Shown here in pieces: positions 27,603-37,034 of a stretch of DNA of 64,000 nucleotides. The stretch comes from JBIQJD01 sp044507695 (GTDB lineage: Bacteria > Bacteroidota > Ignavibacteria > Ignavibacteriales > Ignavibacteriaceae). Location of the stretch: assembly GCA_044507695.1 (NCBI GenBank), contig JBIQJD010000013.1, forward strand, positions 1-64,000, read 5' to 3'. Within the stretch, counting starts at the first letter, position 1; every line of letters starts with the position of its first letter. The notes beneath the pieces were generated by a model that was not told where the DNA came from, ran no database searches, and saw nothing but the letters and a program-made list of their open reading frames with translations. The position numbers were made by a program, and so were the translations under genes.

Positions 27603-28025
27603 ATGCGTTATTTGTTAATCGTTCTTTTTACCGGGCTGCTTGTCTCAGCTTGTTCTTCAACAAAGGATATTGAAACTGCATCACTCAATCAAACTGAATG
27701 CAGGGATGAAATGGAAATTACTGATCCGAAAATCTTTACCGGTGAAACCGCAGATAACCTGCAGGTTTATCAGCAGGGCGGATTGGTTTTTGCAACAGTG
27801 GATGTAAGAACTTACTGCAACGCAAGAATTACATATGATGTTGAAAAAAGAAGCGGCGAGCTCAGGTTGAAGGTTAAAAGAAACGGATCATTCTCAGATA
27901 ACTGCGTGTGCATTACAAATGTAACAACTTCATTAAAAAATATTGAAGCAGGTTCTTACAATGTGATGGTAATGAACAGCGGCGGAAACCAGATACTGGC
28001 TCAAACTAATTTTACTGTTCAATAA
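27603..28025 (+). CDS. Small lipoprotein in the SpoIID/GT cluster
   Basis: A lipoprotein signal (lipobox LVSAC, then SST) leads to a beta-rich mature domain with paired cysteines (TECRDEM, TYCNA and CVC), ending in the GSYNVMVMNSGGNQIL strand pattern. A longer frame from an ATG at 27591 exists, but GGAGG at 27593-27597 lies inside it and sits ideally before the ATG at 27603. No family is recognised. It lies between two glycosyltransferases on the same strand. Confidence 0.75.
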   Translation: MRYLLIVLFTGLLVSACSSTKDIETASLNQTECRDEMEITDPKIFTGETADNLQVYQQGGLVFATVDVRTYCNARITYDVEKRSGELRLKVKRNGSFSDNCVCITNVTTSLKNIEAGSYNVMVMNSGGNQILAQTNFTVQ

Positions 28026-28143
28026 AAAATTTAGTTATTAGCAATTTTTTTGGGAAAGTAAATTTTTATTTAACTTCTTAATAAATAATTTTGCGGCGGC
28101 TTTTAAATTATTAAATAATGAATCGAAAATAATCGGAGTGAGA

Positions 28144-29643
28144 ATGCCCTCAACGGTAACAGCGTTCATACCTTTAAGCAGCGGTGAACATACACAAAAC
28201 ACAATTAATGAATTGAAAAATTCCGGCTCTGTTCAGAAAATTTTTCTGCTTTCACAGAACGGCGCAAACAAAAATTTTATTGATGATAATGTTGAAGTTT
28301 TAAATATAAAATCGTTCCTCAGCACTGAAACGATGCAGCTTATCAATGATAAAACAGAAACTGATTTTATTTTCTTTTTAATTAATGATACACAAATAAA
28401 TCTTGGCCAGTTTGCTGTTGAAAGATTTATTGGCGTTGCTCAAAATACACCAGCCGGAATTTTATATTCAAATTACTATGAATTGAAAGGTGATGAAAGA
28501 ATAAATTTTCCCGTTATTGATTATCAAACCGGCAGTATAAGAGATGATTTTAATTTCGGTCCCGTTCTTTTCATAAAAAAAGAAGCTGCCGCAAAAGCAT
28601 TAAGTGAGAAAGGCGGAAATTACAATTACGCCGGATTGTATGATCTCCGTCTTGGTATCTCCCGGCATTATTCGGTTCTTCGTATTCCGGAATTTCTTTA
28701 TTCATCAGTTCAGATTGATGCAAGAAAATCGGGTGAAAAATTATTTGATTATGTAAATCCAAAGAACCGTGATGTTCAGATTGAAATGGAAAAAGCCGCA
28801 ACAGAACATCTTAAAAAAATTAATGCTTATCTTAAGCCTGAATTTGAAGAAGTAAATTACGATTCAGCTAAAGATGAATTTGAATTTGAAGCATCAGTTA
28901 TTATTCCGGTAAAGAACAGGGTAAAAACCATTGGTGATGCTGTTCAATCAGTATTAAAACAAAGAACAGATTTTCCTTTTAATCTTATTGTTGTTGATAA
29001 TTACTCAACAGACGGCACAACAGAATTGTTAAAAGATTTTGCTTCCAAAGATAAAAGAGTAGTTCATCTGATTCCGGAAAGAAAAGATCTCGGAATCGGA
29101 GGCTGCTGGAATGAAGGCGTTCACCATAAAAATTGCGGAAGATATGCTGTACAGCTTGACAGCGATGATATTTATCAGGATGAAAACACACTTCAGAAAA
29201 TTGTTGATGTATTCAGAAAAGAAAAATGCGCCATGGTTGTTGGAAGCTACCGATTAACAGATTTTCAATTGAATGAAATTCCTCCCGGATTAATTGATCA
29301 TAAAGAATGGACGCCGGATAACGGAAGGAACAATGCATTACGCATAAACGGACTTGGTGCGCCCCGCGCTTTTTACACTCCTGTTTTAAGGGAAATAAAA
29401 ATTCCTAATGTTAGTTATGGTGAAGATTATGCATTGGGATTAGCAATTTCCCGCAACTATCAGATTGGAAGAATTTATGAATCTGTTTACATCTGCAGAA
29501 GATGGGAAGGGAATTCAGATGCTGCTTTATCAATTGAAAAACAGAATGAACACAACACATACAAGGATAGAATAAGAACTTTTGAAATTTTAGCCCGCCA
29601 AAAGAAAAACCAGGAAACCCGGAGAAACAATCCAGCCATTTGA
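28144..29643 (+). CDS. Family 2-type glycosyltransferase with an extra N-terminal GT-A-like half
   Basis: The C-terminal half (from about residue 250) is a canonical GT2: EASVIIPVKNRVKTIGDAVQ, VVDNYSTDGTTELL and the metal-binding QLDSDDIYQDE. The N-terminal half (TVTAFIPLSSGEHTQ, then IFFLINDTQINLGQ) has a GT-A-like pattern but lacks a clear DxD. GGAG lies before the ATG at 28144; a GTG at 28138 is possible. There is no membrane segment. The DUF4922 gene follows at 18 bases. Confidence 0.85.
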   Translation: MPSTVTAFIPLSSGEHTQNTINELKNSGSVQKIFLLSQNGANKNFIDDNVEVLNIKSFLSTETMQLINDKTETDFIFFLINDTQINLGQFAVERFIGVAQNTPAGILYSNYYELKGDERINFPVIDYQTGSIRDDFNFGPVLFIKKEAAAKALSEKGGNYNYAGLYDLRLGISRHYSVLRIPEFLYSSVQIDARKSGEKLFDYVNPKNRDVQIEMEKAATEHLKKINAYLKPEFEEVNYDSAKDEFEFEASVIIPVKNRVKTIGDAVQSVLKQRTDFPFNLIVVDNYSTDGTTELLKDFASKDKRVVHLIPERKDLGIGGCWNEGVHHKNCGRYAVQLDSDDIYQDENTLQKIVDVFRKEKCAMVVGSYRLTDFQLNEIPPGLIDHKEWTPDNGRNNALRINGLGAPRAFYTPVLREIKIPNVSYGEDYALGLAISRNYQIGRIYESVYICRRWEGNSDAALSIEKQNEHNTYKDRIRTFEILARQKKNQETRRNNPAI

Positions 29644-29660
29644 AATAATTAATTAAGATT

Positions 29661-30668
29661 ATGCAGGACAAAATTATATCAAACAGCCAGATTAATATTT
29701 TCCTTTCACAGGAGGATTACTCAAACGCAGCACGCACATTACTTGAATTGCAGAAGCAGGATTGGCCTCAATGTGCAGAAGGCTATGCCACATTAAAGGA
29801 TGTTCGTGTTAAAGAATTTCAGTTCAACGGATTTAAAATTAAAGTACAGTTTAATGCAGGCAGAATAACTTCAAGCGCAGCAAAGGTTGATGCAAAATCA
29901 ATAAGCGAGCGTAAGTGTTTTCTTTGCACAGAAAATCTTCCTGCAGAACAGAAAGGAATTCTTTACGGTGAAGATTACCTGATACTTTGTAATCCTTTCC
30001 CGATTTTTAATGAACATTTTACTCTTACGCACATTCAGCATGCTCCTCAAAGTATAAAAGGTTCATTCAACAAACTTTTATCGTTGAGTAAAAATCTTTC
30101 CAAATATTACACAGTGTTTTACAACGGCCCCAGGTGCGGTGCATCAGCGCCCGATCATATGCACTTTCAGGCAGGCAATAAATTTTTTATGCCGATGGAT
30201 AATGATTTTCATCTTCTTAGAAATGAATCCGGTGAAATTTTAATTGCAAAGGAATTCCTTATTGTTGCAGCCGTTGATGATGGATTAAGAAGATTCATTT
30301 CACTGGAATCAAATAATAAAAAAATCCTAATTAAAAATTTTGAACAGATTTATTCCCTCCTCAAAGAAATATCTGAAGATGAAGAAGAACCTATGATGAA
30401 CATTCTTTCATTTTATGAAGAAGATTACGGCTGGAGGATTTTAATTTTTCCGAGAGAAAAACACAGACCTTCACATTATTTCCAAGAGGGAGATGATCAG
30501 ATTCTGCTTAGCCCGGCCTCTGTAGATCTAGGCGGTGTTTGCATTACTCCGCTTGAAAAGGATTTTGAAAAAATCACGAAGGAAGATATAATAGAAATAT
30601 TTGAAGAGATAATTATTACACGTGAAAATTTTGAAAGGCTGAAAGATAGTATAAAAGGAGTTGGGTAA
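29661..30668 (+). CDS. DUF4922 protein, HIT-like nucleotidyltransferase/phosphorylase
   Basis: The HIT-superfamily active site is DHMHFQAG (HMHFQ at residues 166-170), preceded by the LCNPFPIFNEHFTLTHIQHAP strand region and a CFLC pair at 86-89. This is the layout of GalT, Ap4A phosphorylase and the plant GDP-L-galactose phosphorylase VTC2, in which a His of the HxHxQ motif is transiently nucleotidylated. A nucleotide-sugar phosphorolysis or transfer is inferred. It is the last gene of the SpoIID-GT4-lipoprotein-GT2 run. Confidence 0.8.
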   Translation: MQDKIISNSQINIFLSQEDYSNAARTLLELQKQDWPQCAEGYATLKDVRVKEFQFNGFKIKVQFNAGRITSSAAKVDAKSISERKCFLCTENLPAEQKGILYGEDYLILCNPFPIFNEHFTLTHIQHAPQSIKGSFNKLLSLSKNLSKYYTVFYNGPRCGASAPDHMHFQAGNKFFMPMDNDFHLLRNESGEILIAKEFLIVAAVDDGLRRFISLESNNKKILIKNFEQIYSLLKEISEDEEEPMMNILSFYEEDYGWRILIFPREKHRPSHYFQEGDDQILLSPASVDLGGVCITPLEKDFEKITKEDIIEIFEEIIITRENFERLKDSIKGVG

Positions 30669-30687
30669 AGGTTTATTTTCCCCGCTA

Positions 30688-30713
30688 TCAGCCATGGTAT
30701 AAATCATGGCTGA
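30688..30713. repeat. Palindromic repeat, CATGG family, copy 1
   Basis: TCAGCCATG and CATGGCTGA pair perfectly over an eight-base loop and are followed by CGCTGAG. It lies between the convergent DUF4922 and monoheme-protein genes and may also end transcription. Copy 2 at 36938 shares arms and flank. Confidence 0.6.
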
Positions 30714-30778
30714 CGCTGAGAAAAACATCGGTGGATTTGTATTTCTGTTACGATCCAATCATATTTCGTTTTTTTATA

Positions 30779-31918
30779 TCAATAATACAAATGAAACTGC
30801 ACAACTGCGGAATTGTTTTCGACGCTTGGATCTTCCATCTGTAAGCGGAACTGCGGACGGATTTCCATAAAACTGAAAGGATAAATTTCAAATCCTAAAA
30901 CTAACCTTGAGTGCTCATCGTTTTTAATATCTGATGAAGGATCAAACATATCATATCTTACAACTGCTTCAACACCTCTCGTAATTCTGTAAGCTGCTTC
31001 AATCATCATTACATTTGTTTTTGTATCATCTGCAAGATAATTATCCGCAACATCATACTCACCGAGCAATGAAAAATTGCCAACTCCGATTCCAACAAAT
31101 CCGCCAAACAAATTTACATTCGGATAGATTGTATTAAATGCTGCATCAAATCTCTGTGTTTTAAAATTTGCAAATGATCCTCCGAAGAGAATGCCGATAT
31201 TATCACCTGCCGAAGGCTGAATCTGCAGACTTGCAGTGTAAGAAGGATCGGTTTCAAATACTCTTGGTGAGCGGCTGTTGCCGGCACTTACTGTAAGAAA
31301 AGCAAAATCTGATAGGAATGCACCAATCTCAATTCCGGTTTCAACATAACGCGGTTCATAAATTAATCCGCGGTTTAACATGCCATTAGTTGATGTTATA
31401 ATCCCCAGATCACCGCCGCGTGTGTATGCAGTATGATCATCAATTCTTATCCCGAAATTTGGTGTAAATGAACCGCCTTTAATATAACTTCCGTTGGGAA
31501 GAATTCTTGCTGTTCCGTATGCTTCCCAAACTCCCCAGATGAAATCATACCGTGCAAAAATATCTATCTCATCTGATAGTTCAACATCTGTATAAATTGT
31601 TCCTGCCATTCTCTGAAAATCTATTCTCTTGAAAGAAGAATCCATTACCGCAAGCAGGTTGCCTCTGAAATCAAGACCGAATGAAATATTCTCATTCAGT
31701 TTGTTGCTCATTTCAAAATCATCATCGGTGGTGCGCATGGGGAGATATTTTTTCCCAACATTCCATCCGCGGCTGTTACGCATATTTCCGCCGGTTGGAT
31801 TAACATGGCAGTCTCCGCATGTACTTGATCCGCGCAGTGCAAATCTCGGCAGTGAGTATGTTTCAATAAATAAAGATGAAATGAACAAAAACAACAGAAG
31901 GTATTTTATATTTTTCAT
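30779..31918 (-). CDS. Outer-membrane-barrel-like protein with one haem c motif
   Basis: After a signal peptide (LLLFLFISSLFIETYS) comes a haem-binding motif CGDCH (C34, C37, H38) within SSTCGDCHVNPTGGNMRNS. The rest is a chain of amphipathic strands, such as IFARYDFIWGVWEAYG and NISFGLDFRG, ending in an aromatic residue (FHLYY), as in porin-like barrels. The barrel call is inference. One haem at the periplasmic mouth of a barrel would suit electron transfer. No partner cytochrome gene is nearby. Confidence 0.72.
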   Translation of the reverse strand: MKNIKYLLLFLFISSLFIETYSLPRFALRGSSTCGDCHVNPTGGNMRNSRGWNVGKKYLPMRTTDDDFEMSNKLNENISFGLDFRGNLLAVMDSSFKRIDFQRMAGTIYTDVELSDEIDIFARYDFIWGVWEAYGTARILPNGSYIKGGSFTPNFGIRIDDHTAYTRGGDLGIITSTNGMLNRGLIYEPRYVETGIEIGAFLSDFAFLTVSAGNSRSPRVFETDPSYTASLQIQPSAGDNIGILFGGSFANFKTQRFDAAFNTIYPNVNLFGGFVGIGVGNFSLLGEYDVADNYLADDTKTNVMMIEAAYRITRGVEAVVRYDMFDPSSDIKNDEHSRLVLGFEIYPFSFMEIRPQFRLQMEDPSVENNSAVVQFHLYY

Positions 31919-32090
31919 GACACTCCTATAATTTTATCCTAATTTAACAAACAAAAGATTATAAGCTTGTATTCCAGTAATATTTTCCGCTAAAAAGTGC
32001 CTTACCACTCTCAAAAAAAATAAATGCTCCTCTGCTTTCATTTTAATTAAGATGTGAATATTTCATTAATTACTGTGCAGCCTAAATACA

Positions 32091-32121
32091 TTGCTTAAGA
32101 AAGCTCACTTACTTACCTTTG
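32091..32121 (+). promoter_or_regulatory. Bacteroidota-type promoter of dxr
   Basis: TTG, a 20-base spacer and TACCTTTG end 31 bases before the dxr ATG. It lies in the divergent gap from the monoheme protein gene; nothing else is evident in that gap. Confidence 0.6.
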
Positions 32122-32152
32122 AGGTCTATTTATAACGGAAATTCGTTAAAAA

Positions 32153-33313
32153 ATGCCGCCGGCAAAAAAAATACTTGTTTTAGGTTCAACGGGATCAATC
32201 GGGATAAACACATTAAACGTCATCAGAAATTTCCCCGGAAAATTTAAAATATCAGCGTTAACCGTTAACAAAAGAATTGATCTTCTTGAGCCCCAGATTG
32301 AAGAATTTAATCCGCAGGTTGTAGTTGTTAAAGAAGAAAAACCTGCTGAGGAATTACGCAAAAAAATTAAAGGGAAGTGTGAAGTTCTTTCAGGAATAGA
32401 AGGACTTATCTCCGCAGCAGTAAATTCCGATTATGATATTCTTCTTGGCGCAATGGTGGGATTTGCAGGTCTTGCCCCAACTCTTGAAGCAATAAAACGC
32501 GGTAAAAGAATTGCGCTTGCAAATAAAGAAACTCTTGTTGTTGCCGGTGAGCTTGTTAATGATTTATGCCGGAAACACAAGGCCGAAATAATTCCGGTGG
32601 ATTCGGAACACAGCGCGATTTATCAATGTTTAACCGGCGAAAATTCAGATGAAGTTGAAAAACTTATTCTAACAGCCTCAGGCGGACCATTTCTTGAAAA
32701 AGAAAAATCATACTTTAAAAATGTTTCTGTTGAAGAAGCGCTCGATCATCCGAACTGGAAAATGGGAAATAAAATTACGATTGATTCCGCATCGATGATG
32801 AATAAAGGACTTGAAGTAATTGAAGCACGATGGCTGTTCGGGCTTCCGGCAGATAAAATTGAAGTTGTAATACATCCGCAGTCTATAATTCATTCAATGG
32901 TGCAGTTTGTTGATGGATCTATTAAAGCACAGCTTGGTTTGCCTGATATGAAACTGCCTATTCAGTATGCGCTTTCTTTTCCTGAAAGATTGAAGAATGG
33001 ATACAGCAGAACATCACTGCCGGAGATTAGGAATCTCACATTTCTAGAACCGGATACTGATAAATTTGAATGTTTAAAATTAGCATTTGATGCATTGAAT
33101 GAAGGCGGAACTGCTCCCTGTATTTTAAACGCAGCAAATGAGGTTGCTGTTGATAAATTTTTAAAAGGAAATATTAAGTTTTCAGAGATTCCGGAATTAA
33201 TTAAAAAAGCCTTAAACAAAATTGAAAATCACCGGATGCCTGATCTTCAAACAATATTTGAATGTGATGACGAAACCCGCAAGTATGTTGAGGAACTTAC
33301 TGCCGGCAGCTAA
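32153..33313 (+). CDS. dxr: 1-deoxy-D-xylulose 5-phosphate reductoisomerase
   Basis: Dxr converts DXP to 2-C-methyl-D-erythritol 4-phosphate, the first committed step of MEP isoprenoid synthesis. The NADPH site GSTGSIG is at residues 11-17, IALANKETLVVAGELV and PVDSEHSAIYQCL supply metal-ligand residues, and TASGGPF and DHPNWKMGNKITIDSASMMN form the active-site loop. The 386-residue length is standard. rseP follows, as in many genomes, and ispG lies at the other end of the window. Confidence 0.98.
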   Translation: MPPAKKILVLGSTGSIGINTLNVIRNFPGKFKISALTVNKRIDLLEPQIEEFNPQVVVVKEEKPAEELRKKIKGKCEVLSGIEGLISAAVNSDYDILLGAMVGFAGLAPTLEAIKRGKRIALANKETLVVAGELVNDLCRKHKAEIIPVDSEHSAIYQCLTGENSDEVEKLILTASGGPFLEKEKSYFKNVSVEEALDHPNWKMGNKITIDSASMMNKGLEVIEARWLFGLPADKIEVVIHPQSIIHSMVQFVDGSIKAQLGLPDMKLPIQYALSFPERLKNGYSRTSLPEIRNLTFLEPDTDKFECLKLAFDALNEGGTAPCILNAANEVAVDKFLKGNIKFSEIPELIKKALNKIENHRMPDLQTIFECDDETRKYVEELTAGS

Positions 33314-33418
33314 ATAGAATTGCTTCATGAAATATTTTTTAATAATTGATTTACACTTACATTGAACTTTGATGCAGATTTTTTGAAATCAAATCCACAA
33401 CAGGAGAACCTAATTTAA

Positions 33419-34774
33419 ATGGATTATGTAATTTATTTTGCAATAACAATCGGAATATTAGTCTTCGTTCATGAGTTCGGGCATTTTGCCGCTGCTAAAT
33501 TAAGCGGCATGCGTGCTGATGTTTTTGCAATTGGATTCGGCAAAAGATTATTTGGTTATAATAAATTAACCGGTTTTACTTTTGGCGAACTTCCAAAAGA
33601 TTTTGACGGACAGGGAAATACTGATTACAGGCTTTGCCTGCTGCCTCTCGGCGGTTATGTAAAAATTGCTGGAATGGTTGATGAAAGCTTTGATACTGAT
33701 TTTGCAGATAAAGAACCCCAGCCGTATGAATTCCGTTCCAAACCTGTATGGAAAAAAGTTTTTGTTATTACTGCCGGCGTAATAATGAATCTTCTTCTTT
33801 CACTTGCTGTTTTCTGGGGAGTAAATTTCTTCCAGGGAAAACAGGTAATGGCAACTACAACAATTGGATATGTTGAACCGAACAGTCTTGCTGATTCTGT
33901 TGGCATCAGAACGAATGATAAAATTGTTTCAATAAATGGGAAAGAAGTCTCAAGCTGGGATAAAATCAGAAACCAGATTTTTATTAACACACTCGGTGAA
34001 GATGTAAATCTTAAAATTGAACGAGGCGGCGAACCTGTAAGTTTAACAATACCAAGAAAAAGAATTCCGCTTGATGATGTTGAAAAACCGTTATTCATTT
34101 ATGATAATGCAAAACCGGGAGTTGGAGAAGTTCTTTCCGGCTCTCCTGCAGAAAATGCCGGAGTTAAAGCCGGAGATATTTTCCTTAAAATGAATGATAC
34201 AGATCTTAAAAGCGCATCACAGGCTACAGCTATAATCAAATCAAACAAGCAGGAAGAAATTCCAACTGTAATTTTAAGAGGAAAGGATACGCTAAATCTT
34301 ACACTTGTTCCTGGTGAAGATGGAATGATTGGTGTAAGAATGGGTGATGCTTACCTTGGTGAACTTACCTATCAAACATACGGTGTGTTTGAATCAGTTT
34401 ATTACGGCTGGATGGATATTGTACGAATGACAAAACTTACATTCAGCATGCTCGGCAAAGTTTTTACCGGAGATATCGAATTCGGGAAAGCATTTGGCGG
34501 GCCTATAAAAATTGCGCAGATTGCCACAACATCTGCCGATAGAGGAATTGTAAGCTTCTTATACTTTCTTGCTCTTTTAAGTTTAAGCCTTGCTATAATT
34601 AATATTATGCCTTTTCCGGTTTTAGATGGCGGGCATTTAATTATTATTCTTGTTGAAGGAGCGATGAAACGAGAAATTCCAATTAAGGTAAAAGTGGCCG
34701 TTCAGAATACGGGATTTGTTCTGCTTCTTCTTCTAATGGCTTTTATAATCTATAATGATATTTTGAATTTATAA
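33419..34774 (+). CDS. rseP: Site-2 zinc metalloprotease RseP
   Basis: RseP cuts membrane-spanning substrates such as anti-sigma factors inside the membrane. The metal motifs are HEFGH (residues 18-22) and NIMPFPVLDGGH near the C-terminus, with two PDZ regions between them (GYVEPNSLADSVGIRTNDK and VLSGSPAENAGVKAGDIF). Four hydrophobic spans are seen. AGGAG lies 12 bases upstream of the ATG. Two membrane anti-sigma factors elsewhere in the window are conceivable substrates. Confidence 0.96.
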   Translation: MDYVIYFAITIGILVFVHEFGHFAAAKLSGMRADVFAIGFGKRLFGYNKLTGFTFGELPKDFDGQGNTDYRLCLLPLGGYVKIAGMVDESFDTDFADKEPQPYEFRSKPVWKKVFVITAGVIMNLLLSLAVFWGVNFFQGKQVMATTTIGYVEPNSLADSVGIRTNDKIVSINGKEVSSWDKIRNQIFINTLGEDVNLKIERGGEPVSLTIPRKRIPLDDVEKPLFIYDNAKPGVGEVLSGSPAENAGVKAGDIFLKMNDTDLKSASQATAIIKSNKQEEIPTVILRGKDTLNLTLVPGEDGMIGVRMGDAYLGELTYQTYGVFESVYYGWMDIVRMTKLTFSMLGKVFTGDIEFGKAFGGPIKIAQIATTSADRGIVSFLYFLALLSLSLAIINIMPFPVLDGGHLIIILVEGAMKREIPIKVKVAVQNTGFVLLLLLMAFIIYNDILNL

Positions 34775-34799
34775 TATTCTGAAAATTTATCTGAATAAA

Positions 34800-34850
34800 A
34801 ACCTCCGTTGTTTCCCTATATTTCCAAAGCTGTAGATAACATCGGAGGTT
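34800..34850. repeat. Long imperfect inverted repeat downstream of rseP, CCTCCG family
   Basis: AACCTCCG at 34800-34807 pairs with CGGAGGTT at 34843-34850. The pairing extends inward with two mismatches to about 16 base pairs. It may end rseP transcription. Its core matches the repeat at 42486-42533. Confidence 0.55.
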
Positions 34851-35044
34851 GTTCAAAATTCCCTGATTCATTAATCCACAAATTCGATCTCCGCCTATCA
34901 TTCATAAAATCCATTAATAATAAAAAAACATCCACTCTGCAAATATAGCGTTAACTTTAACGTTAAGAATTAATCCCTGCATATGCCAGGGTTATTTTTG
35001 GCTTGTACAGTTTTTATTTTTAACGGCTATACGATTATATTAAC

Positions 35045-36217
35045 ATGAGAACTATAAATATATCCTTCAGTGGATTTAATTTTTCTCTCAGCAGAGATGA
35101 ATCACAGGATGCTAAACATAAAAAGTATCAGATGGGCAGAAAAAAAGTATACTGGATAAGCCAGATTTCCGGATGGTCTTTTTATGCGCTGGTAAACATT
35201 ATTGTTGGCACCACGTTTGAGTCATTCAGATCTGAAAATTCCCTCATATTAATTCTGCTTTGCCTCTGCGGAATATTTTTCACTCATCTTTTCCGTAATT
35301 ATATTAAAAGAAACGGATGGCTGAATCTTTCGCCAAAAAAACTTGTTCCGCGTGTTGTAATTTCAAGCGTTGCAATAGGTGCACTTTTATACCTGATAGT
35401 ATTTACAATAAATTATTCAGCCGGCATTTACACCGCAGCAGAATTCCGCGCCGGCACTCCTTTAATTGGAATTATGAATCTGAGCAGCGTAATTCTTTTA
35501 TGGGCATTAATTTATTTTTCAGTTCATTTTTTTGAAAATTATAAGAAGGCAGAAATTGAATCACTTATATGGGAAGCGGCTGTAAAAGATTTTGAACTTC
35601 GTACACTTAAATCGCAGCTTAATCCTCATTTTATGTTTAATGCCTTAAATAGTATCCGCGCATTAATTCAGGAAGATCCCAAAAGTGCGCAGACTGCCGT
35701 TACGAAGCTTTCAAATATTTTAAGATATTCTTTAAAGATAGACAGCACAGAAACGGTTCCGCTGCATGATGAAATGCAGACAGTTGCTGATTATCTTGCA
35801 CTTGAGAATGTACGTTTTGAAGAAAGATTGAAGTACATAATTAATGTTGATCCAAAAACTCTTAATGTTGAAATTCCGCCGATGATGATTCAAACACTTG
35901 TTGAAAACGGAATTAAGCATGGAGTTTCAAAAAGAACAGAAGGCGGCAAAATAAATATCTCAACAAAGATTATTGAACTTGAATCAAACCCGGGCAGTAC
36001 CGCACTGCGTGTGCAGATAAAAAACACCGGGCATATTAATGAAGAAGCATTACTAAAATCAAAAGGATTTGGAATAAACAACACAAAACACCGTTTAAAT
36101 CTTCTTTACGGTGAGAAAGCATTTTTTTCAATTAAAAACTACTCCGCTGAAGAAGTATTGGCGGAGCTGATAATTCCAACCGGAGGTATACTTAATGAAA
36201 GCCTTAATAATAGATGA
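35045..36217 (+). CDS. LytS-type membrane sensor histidine kinase
   Basis: About four membrane spans in residues 35-170 are followed by the His_kinase/LytS domain: LKSQLNPHFMFNALNSI with phospho-acceptor H195, then the ATPase N-box LVENGIKHG and G-box GFGINNTKHRL. No periplasmic sensor domain is visible, so the signal is probably membrane-borne. The LytTR regulator gene overlaps its 3' end by 23 bases, which fixes the pairing. Confidence 0.93.
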   Translation: MRTINISFSGFNFSLSRDESQDAKHKKYQMGRKKVYWISQISGWSFYALVNIIVGTTFESFRSENSLILILLCLCGIFFTHLFRNYIKRNGWLNLSPKKLVPRVVISSVAIGALLYLIVFTINYSAGIYTAAEFRAGTPLIGIMNLSSVILLWALIYFSVHFFENYKKAEIESLIWEAAVKDFELRTLKSQLNPHFMFNALNSIRALIQEDPKSAQTAVTKLSNILRYSLKIDSTETVPLHDEMQTVADYLALENVRFEERLKYIINVDPKTLNVEIPPMMIQTLVENGIKHGVSKRTEGGKINISTKIIELESNPGSTALRVQIKNTGHINEEALLKSKGFGINNTKHRLNLLYGEKAFFSIKNYSAEEVLAELIIPTGGILNESLNNR

Positions 36218-36914
36218 TGAGAGATTAGCACGCGTTGAACTTAAAAGACTTCTTAATCCCTACAAAGAAATAAATGTTGTAGGTGAAGCAGTTAATGCCG
36301 AAGACGCATCTGCAAAAATTCATGAACTTAATCCTGATATTATTTTTCTTGATATTCAAATGCCGGGTAAAAACGGATTTGAGCTTCTTGAAGAACTTGA
36401 TAAAGTTCCAACAGTTATCTTTACAACAGCTTATGATGAATATGCATTAAAAGCATTTGAGTACAATGCAATGGATTATCTTCTTAAACCAATTGAACCA
36501 AAAAGGCTGGAAGAAACAGTAAAAAAATTAATTGAAAAAAACAGGAAAGATTCATTCATCAGCAGTGAAACTCCGGTACTGCGTGAAGATGACCAGGTTT
36601 TTGTTAAAGATGGTGATCGCTGCTGGTTTGTTAAATTAACATCGGTAAGACTTTTTGAATCAGAAGGGAATTATGTAAGATTATATTTTGATGATAACAA
36701 ACCGCTTATACTCCGCACTTTAAATTATCTTGATGAACGATTGGATGGCAAAACATTTTTCCGCGCGAACAGAAAACATATAATAAATCTCAAATGGATT
36801 GAAAGCATAGAGCCATGGCTTAACGGCGGTTTGCTTGTTAAACTTAAAGGCGGTAACAAAATTGAAGTCTCCCGCAGACAAGCAATTAAGTTTAAAGATA
36901 TGTTGAGTTTGTAA
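36195..36914 (+). CDS. LytTR-family response regulator
   Basis: A receiver domain with phospho-acceptor D53 in IIFLDIQMPGKNG and the conserved FTTAYDEYALKAFEYNAMDYL region is joined to a C-terminal LytTR DNA-binding domain (VRLFESEGNYVRLYF, FFRANRKHIINL). LytTR proteins bind short direct repeats upstream of targets. It is the cognate partner of the overlapping LytS kinase. No target is identified here. Confidence 0.94.
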   Translation: MKALIIDDERLARVELKRLLNPYKEINVVGEAVNAEDASAKIHELNPDIIFLDIQMPGKNGFELLEELDKVPTVIFTTAYDEYALKAFEYNAMDYLLKPIEPKRLEETVKKLIEKNRKDSFISSETPVLREDDQVFVKDGDRCWFVKLTSVRLFESEGNYVRLYFDDNKPLILRTLNYLDERLDGKTFFRANRKHIINLKWIESIEPWLNGGLLVKLKGGNKIEVSRRQAIKFKDMLSL

Positions 36915-36937
36915 TTCTCTTCAGCCATGGCCGTCCG

Positions 36938-36961
36938 CAGTCATGGTGTGGACCATGACTG
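36938..36961. repeat. Palindromic repeat, CATGG family, copy 2
   Basis: CAGTCATGGT and ACCATGACTG pair perfectly across GTGG. The flank (tcagccatgg before, tcgctgatg after) resembles copy 1 at 30688. Confidence 0.6.
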
Positions 36962-37034
36962 TCGCTGATGATCATGTTCGAAAAACTAAATTTCTCAACT
37001 TTTAATGCTCTTCTTCTTCATCTTATGCGCCCGT

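Noticed and set aside
36195..36217. Overlap of kinase and regulator genes as possible frameshift
   Set aside because: Both proteins are complete with normal ends; a short overlap with translational coupling explains it.
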